From CAYYYJ01 sp964631205 (GTDB lineage: Archaea > Aenigmatarchaeota > Aenigmatarchaeia > QMZP01 > JACQNV01): 8,114 nt of DNA. The translations under genes were made by a program, and so were the position numbers. Positions within the stretch are counted from its first letter, which is position 1, and each line of letters begins with the position of its first letter. Below the pieces are notes generated by a model. It saw only the letters and a list, made by a program, of their open reading frames with translations, was not told the DNA's origin and searched no databases. This document shows, piece by piece, positions 5,506-8,114 of the stretch. The stretch is taken from the NCBI GenBank assembly GCA_964631205.1, contig CAZVWU010000015.1, positions 1 to 8,114 of the forward strand, in the 5' to 3' direction.

Positions 5506-5987
5506 ATGCTCAAACTAAAACCCTTCAAACAATCCACGAGTTTCTGCGGGCCTGCTTCACTCAAAATAGTCCTTGATTATTATGGGGTAAAAAAATCAGA
5601 AAAAGAGCTCGCAAAACTTTCAGGCGCAACAAAACAGCATGGAGCGGGAGCAAAGGGTATTTTAAATGCGGCAACAAAATTCGGGTTAAAGGCATATGTA
5701 AAAGATTTTTCTAATTTATCGGATATAAGAAAATATGTCCTAAAAGAAAAAATCCCTGTGATAGTTGACTGGTTTGCAGGCGAGGATGGTCATTATTCTG
5801 TTGTTGTAGGAATAGATCANNNNNNNNNNCGTTTCAGGCAAATATTTATCTTCAGGATCCAGATATCGGAAGGATAAGGAAGCTCGATCTCGTCACATTC
5901 AAAAGAGTCTGGTTTGATTTTCCAGGGAATTTTTTAAAACATAAGAAACAGATAATCATCAGGAGGATGATTTTGGTTCATAAATAA
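5506..5987 (+). CDS. Stand-alone C39-like cysteine peptidase, interrupted by an assembly gap
   Basis: Papain-like fold protein of about 160 aa. The catalytic Cys14 lies in TSFCGPASLKIVLDYYG, with Gln9 before it as oxyanion-hole candidate. The catalytic His96 lies in GHYSVVVGID, and the Asp lies in YLQDPDIG after the gap. C39 peptidases usually cut double-glycine leader peptides and are fused to ABC exporters. This one has no transporter, signal peptide or membrane helix, so it belongs with the stand-alone C39-like proteins, whose substrates are mostly unknown. The run of Ns at 5820-5829 breaks the frame: upstream the codons are in the frame of 5506. Downstream the matching reading, FQANIYLQDPDIGRIRKL then RVWFDFPGNF up to the TAA at 5985, is in another frame. 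A true gap of 2 modulo 3 bases joins them. The alternative reading ending near 5877 is a placeholder artefact. Divergent from ABCE1; no clear promoter or ribosome site. Confidence 0.88.
5820..5829. other. Assembly gap (10 N)
   Basis: Ten consecutive undetermined bases lie inside the C39-like gene. The coding frames on both sides require a real length of 2 modulo 3, so 10 is probably a placeholder. The true insert should be short, because the His and Asp motifs of the C39 fold are normally close together. Confidence 0.97.
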
Positions 5988-6010
5988 TTTTATTTTTGGT
6001 TGGATTTTTT
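5988..6010 (+). terminator. T-rich terminator candidate after the C39-like gene
   Basis: The region directly after the TAA holds three T runs (5988-5990, 5993-5997 and 6005-6010) on the plus strand. Archaeal RNA polymerase terminates on oligo(T) runs without needing a hairpin. The 36-nt spacer separates two convergent genes. AT-rich context limits confidence. Confidence 0.4.
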
Positions 6011-6023
6011 ATAAAAGTTTATT

Positions 6024-6521
6024 TCATTCAAATTCTATTTGAACTTCTTTCTTGAGCAGTTCTTTTGCTAAGGCTTTGATAGAATTCAGGGGCATCGGCA
6101 GCTTGCTGTTCTGGGGAATAACGATCCTGTAAGTTTCTCCCCTAGGGGTGTAAAGCACGTTGATATTCACCAGAGGGGCTGGAAAAAGGATGTTTTGCAA
6201 AAATGATTTTATATCATCTGTTTCCTCCACTATCCTGACAGGCTTTTTGAAATCTTCTTTTAATTTCTTTGCAAAATATCCTCCTCTCCCGACTATTTTA
6301 GGCGCGCTTCCACTGGAACAAACAATGACCAGAGAATCTTTGCTGTTTATTATTTTTTTGATCCCAATCAGATTAGAGGTATTGTTTTTTTCAGCTTCAT
6401 TGTAAATGGACCTGAGAATTTCAACATCCTTTTCAGAGATTTCACCTTTCGAAATTTTCTCCTGGCAAGCTGCGCAAAGTATTCCGGCCTTTAAGCAGAT
6501 TTCGCATATTGGGCTTTTCAT
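6024..6521 (-). CDS. Archaeal NusA-like Zn-finger/KH-domain RNA-binding protein
   Basis: Small protein of 165 aa, predicted to bind RNA. The N-terminus holds a four-Cys zinc site C-x2-C-x6-C-x2-C (Cys6, 9, 16, 19 in PICEICLKAGILCAACQEKI). A helical linker follows (about 26-58). A KH domain then carries the GXXG loop GRGG at 78-81 (KIVGRGGYFAKKLKE), and VRIVEETDD follows. The C-terminal part (about 108-165) runs FPAPLVNINVLYTPRGETYRIVIP and ends in VQIEFE. This architecture is that of an archaeal protein often annotated as NusA-like or KH-domain transcription factor; it is separate from the standard archaeal NusA with two KH domains. Role in transcription or RNA metabolism is inferred from the family. 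It is convergent with the C39-like gene. There is no strong Shine-Dalgarno site. A TATA-like A/T stretch near 6566-6576 would give a leader of about 24 nt. Confidence 0.88.
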   Translation of the reverse strand: MKSPICEICLKAGILCAACQEKISKGEISEKDVEILRSIYNEAEKNNTSNLIGIKKIINSKDSLVIVCSSGSAPKIVGRGGYFAKKLKEDFKKPVRIVEETDDIKSFLQNILFPAPLVNINVLYTPRGETYRIVIPQNSKLPMPLNSIKALAKELLKKEVQIEFE

Positions 6522-6600
6522 ATCTTTTTTGTTATTAAATTCAGGATGATGCTATTGTAAACAGATTTTATTTTTATGCTGTATATTTTGAATATATCTA

Positions 6601-6659
6601 TAGGCAGGCTTTAATAGTGCCTGTTTTTAGGCTGCTAGGTTTATAAGAGGGCTCAACCT
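6601..6659 (+). promoter_or_regulatory. Repeat-rich region upstream of the Yip1-like gene
   Basis: A related motif occurs twice: TAGGCAGGCTTTA at 6601-6613 and TAGGCTGCTAGGTTTA at 6629-6643. The inverted pair AGGTT (6637-6641) and AACCT (6655-6659) brackets the TATA box. AGGCA (6602-6606) and TGCCT (6618-6622) can also pair. A regulator could bind here, but the repeats are short and could arise by chance. Confidence 0.3.
6640..6647 (+). promoter_or_regulatory. TATA box of the Yip1-like gene (leaderless)
   Basis: TTTATAAG is centred 25-26 nt upstream of the A of the ATG at 6669. This is the exact archaeal spacing to a transcription start at the start codon. No ribosome-binding motif precedes that codon, as expected for leaderless initiation. 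Confidence 0.7.
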
Positions 6660-6668
6660 ATTTAGTAT

Positions 6669-7331
6669 ATGGTAACCCTATTAAACCCATTAGATGGTTT
6701 TAAATCAAAGAGGGTTTTAGGTAAGTCAGTAACAATGTTGCTACTAGCTGCAATTATTTTCACAGTAGCTGTAGCAGTGTCTTGGTGGGCAGTTAATGCA
6801 GCACCTACGACAGCAGGGCTAGGGGCATTGGCAGTATTGAAAGGCAGTCAGCCAGTAAACCTTCTGGTAGGAGTTTTCTTATCAGTTTTCCTGGGAGGTT
6901 TATTCCTTGGATGGCTTCTAACAGAAGTCATGAGGGTTTTGGGCGGCAAAGGGGAACTTAAAGAAGGCGTAACTGTTCTCGCCTATTCATCATTGCCATT
7001 GTCAGTAGGAGCCTTGCTGGCAGTCTTAGTGAGCCATGTGCCATACGCGTTTTTGGGGACAGGATCTGCACTCTTTACAGTGATGCAGGTAATTGCATTG
7101 GTTTTGTTCTCGGCATTTGGCGCCCTTGGATTTGCAGGTGTTTATAGAGGAACCAAAGACCTGTACGGCGTTGATGCAGTCACAGCATTTGTTGGTTTAG
7201 GCCTTTTGGTTGCGCTCTTCGGTGCAGCTTTGACAATAATACCAGCAGGATCTGCATTGCTCACACCTCTCGCAAAAGCAGTCCCATTCTTGCCAGGCGC
7301 AGGCCTCACACCTCTAGCAGTGCCAGCATAA
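6669..7331 (+). CDS. Yip1-domain-like five-helix membrane protein
   Basis: Integral membrane protein of 220 aa. A short cytosolic-type N-terminus (LNPLDGFKSKR) leads into five hydrophobic segments at about 20-45, 62-90, 100-122, 131-157 and 168-195, followed by a short Ala/Pro/Leu-rich tail. The GGKGELKEGVTVLAYSSLPL stretch between helices 2 and 3 resembles the conserved loop and following helix of Yip1-family proteins, as does the overall five-helix plan. In eukaryotes Yip1 proteins act in membrane traffic; archaeal and bacterial members have no settled function. Assignment is by pattern, so another polytopic family is possible. It is strongly enriched in Ala, Val, Leu and Gly and unlike the Lys-rich neighbours, as expected for a membrane protein. 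It has a leaderless promoter with TATA at 6640-6647, and oligo(T) runs follow its stop. Confidence 0.75.
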   Translation: MVTLLNPLDGFKSKRVLGKSVTMLLLAAIIFTVAVAVSWWAVNAAPTTAGLGALAVLKGSQPVNLLVGVFLSVFLGGLFLGWLLTEVMRVLGGKGELKEGVTVLAYSSLPLSVGALLAVLVSHVPYAFLGTGSALFTVMQVIALVLFSAFGALGFAGVYRGTKDLYGVDAVTAFVGLGLLVALFGAALTIIPAGSALLTPLAKAVPFLPGAGLTPLAVPA

Positions 7332-7351
7332 TGAACAGGCTCTACCTAAAA

Positions 7352-7379
7352 TTTAATTTTTTACCTTTTGTTTAATTTT
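7352..7379 (+). terminator. Oligo(T) terminator candidate after the Yip1-like gene
   Basis: Four T runs (7357-7362, 7366-7369, 7371-7373 and 7376-7379) lie about 25-50 nt after the stop at 7331, without a strong hairpin. Clustered T runs are the usual archaeal terminator. They separate this gene from the next promoter at 7451. Confidence 0.5.
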
Positions 7380-7450
7380 GATTAGATTTAGCTATTTTTC
7401 AGCACAGTCTTATATCCTAAATATTACCTATTAATAGTAACTATAAAACC

Positions 7451-7458
7451 TTTATAAA
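7451..7458 (+). promoter_or_regulatory. TATA box of the two-gene unknown operon
   Basis: TTTATAAA is centred 25-26 nt before the ATG at 7480, again predicting a leaderless start. A second similar element (CTATAAAAC, 7441-7449) lies just upstream. A GAGG-type sequence near 7464-7470 would lie outside a leaderless transcript and is probably not used. Confidence 0.6.
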
Positions 7459-7479
7459 GCCTCAGAGGAAGTATAATCG

Positions 7480-7914
7480 ATGGTTATGGAAGATGAAAGA
7501 ATAAATCCTGAAGGGAGAGCAAAGAAAACCCCAGACGAAAAAACAATAGACCCCAGAGAGCCTTATTTGGAGGCGGCTAGGGAATATTTCAGACAAAGCA
7601 AATTCTCAGAAGCAGAAAGAATAGCAGGAAGGCTGGTAGCCGACTATCGCGAGGCTACTGATGTTGAAAATTTTCTTGATGTTAGCGCTTTAAATGCCGA
7701 AGACAAAGCCAGAGCCAGACAAATAGTAGAAGAAGCACATGCAAACGGCCTGAATCTTTTTTATGCTGGAAAAGATCCGAAAAGCGGGAATAAGCCTGTG
7801 ATATACCAGCTGCTTTTTAATAGACTTGTAAAGAGGGGCGGCGATTCCGCAATGCGTTATCCTATCACACTCTTCCGTGATGGGGATAACGAGAGGGTTT
7901 TGATTCCTGAGTGA
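7480..7914 (+). CDS. Uncharacterised soluble protein (144 aa)
   Basis: Family not recognised. It is highly charged. The first 30 residues (MVMEDERINPEGRAKKTPDE and following) look disordered. A helical stretch at about 29-65 (EPYLEAAREYFRQSKFSEAE then RIAGRLVADYREA) resembles one TPR-like helix pair. A second helix (about 72-88) and a possible small beta part (NLFYAGKD, KPVIYQLLFNR, YPITLFRDGDNERVLIPE) follow. There is no membrane helix or signal peptide. The ATG at 7480 fits a leaderless start; a second in-frame ATG two codons later is also possible. The next gene begins 9 nt after the stop with an almost identical start, so the pair forms one operon and its 5' ends are related. Confidence 0.8.
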   Translation: MVMEDERINPEGRAKKTPDEKTIDPREPYLEAAREYFRQSKFSEAERIAGRLVADYREATDVENFLDVSALNAEDKARARQIVEEAHANGLNLFYAGKDPKSGNKPVIYQLLFNRLVKRGGDSAMRYPITLFRDGDNERVLIPE

Positions 7915-7919
7915 GGGAG
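7915..7919 (+). promoter_or_regulatory. Shine-Dalgarno site of the second operon gene
   Basis: GGGAG directly follows the TGA at 7912-7914 and ends 4 nt before the ATG at 7924. It is the clearest ribosome-binding site in the window and sits in front of an internal operon gene. This agrees with archaea that use leaderless starts for first genes and Shine-Dalgarno for later ones. Confidence 0.6.
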
Positions 7920-7923
7920 ATAG

Positions 7924-8114
7924 ATGGTTATGCAAGATGAAACAATAAGGAAGCTTGAAAACAGGCTTATGGGAGGCGACGAAAGCGCAGCCGAACCACT
8001 CGAAAGCGCCCTATTAAGGCAAGGAGACAGGGTCGTATATTTTATTGAAGGTGTATCATATTCAAAAAGGGAAGATAGCTACGGCCAGCCGCTCGATGTT
8101 CTTTATTTAAGGAG
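7924..8114 (+). CDS. Uncharacterised protein, N-terminal 63 residues (runs off right edge)
   Basis: Open frame from the ATG at 7924 to the window edge; C-terminus not seen. It begins MVMQDETIRKLENRLMGGDE, then an acidic, probably helical stretch (SAAEPLESALLRQGD) and a beta-like part (RVVYFIEGVSYS, PLDVLYLR). The first eight residues almost repeat those of the preceding gene (MVMEDERI), and at the DNA level the first 24 bases differ at only two positions. The later sequence is not clearly similar. Translation should use the GGGAG site at 7915-7919. Function unknown; soluble as far as visible. Confidence 0.75.
   Translation, partial: MVMQDETIRKLENRLMGGDESAAEPLESALLRQGDRVVYFIEGVSYSKREDSYGQPLDVLYLR

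Noticed and set aside
7690..7935. Minus-strand 81-codon frame
   Set aside because: Antisense to the 7480-7914 gene and across the operon junction, with no supporting promoter or motif.
1..8114. tRNA, rRNA, insertion sequences or transposase genes
   Set aside because: No cloverleaf-like sequence, rRNA motif, transposase motif or terminal repeats were seen.

Overview
The window is archaeal. It carries a full-length ABCE1 (Rli1) ribosome-recycling ATPase and a small zinc-finger/KH NusA-like protein of the archaeal type. Several genes also start directly, or within a few bases, at the point expected about 25-27 nt downstream of a TATA box, which is leaderless archaeal initiation. A Shine-Dalgarno-like site is clear only in front of an internal operon gene (7924). 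DNA is moderately AT-rich and densely packed. A DPANN-type or other poorly characterised archaeon is my guess from the many unrecognised small proteins; the lineage cannot be fixed from sequence alone. A 10-N run at 5820-5829 shows this is a draft scaffold.

Layout. Left block (1-2300, all minus strand): a 174-aa protein, a 193-aa protein and the N-terminal 329 residues of a larger protein that runs off the left edge. The 174- and 193-aa proteins are diverged tandem paralogs; none of the three belongs to a family I can name. Between the second and third genes lie two tandem 39-bp dyads with identical geometry (12-bp arm, 15-nt loop, 12-bp arm) whose stems differ but remain perfectly paired. 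A small two-helix membrane protein (2359-2568, plus) is divergent from this block and overlaps the tail of the next gene.

Middle block (2554-5463, minus): ABCE1, then a rhodanese plus metallo-beta-lactamase fusion of the persulfide dioxygenase type with its own leaderless promoter. The ABCE1 has lost exactly the four cysteines that hold one of its two [4Fe-4S] clusters and kept exactly the four that hold the other. Divergent from ABCE1 is a stand-alone C39-like cysteine protease (5506-5987), interrupted by the assembly gap and readable through it only if the real gap length is 2 modulo 3.

Right block: the NusA-like Zn/KH protein (6024-6521, minus), a five-helix Yip1-like membrane protein (6669-7331, plus), and an operon of two unknown soluble proteins (7480-7914, and 7924 to the right edge) whose first eight codons are almost identical.

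Translation and RNA functions (ABCE1, KH protein), sulfur handling (rhodanese/MBL) and membrane or unknown proteins lie side by side without forming one obvious pathway. The points most worth following are the single-cluster ABCE1 and the duplicated compensating hairpins next to the uncharacterised paralog cluster.
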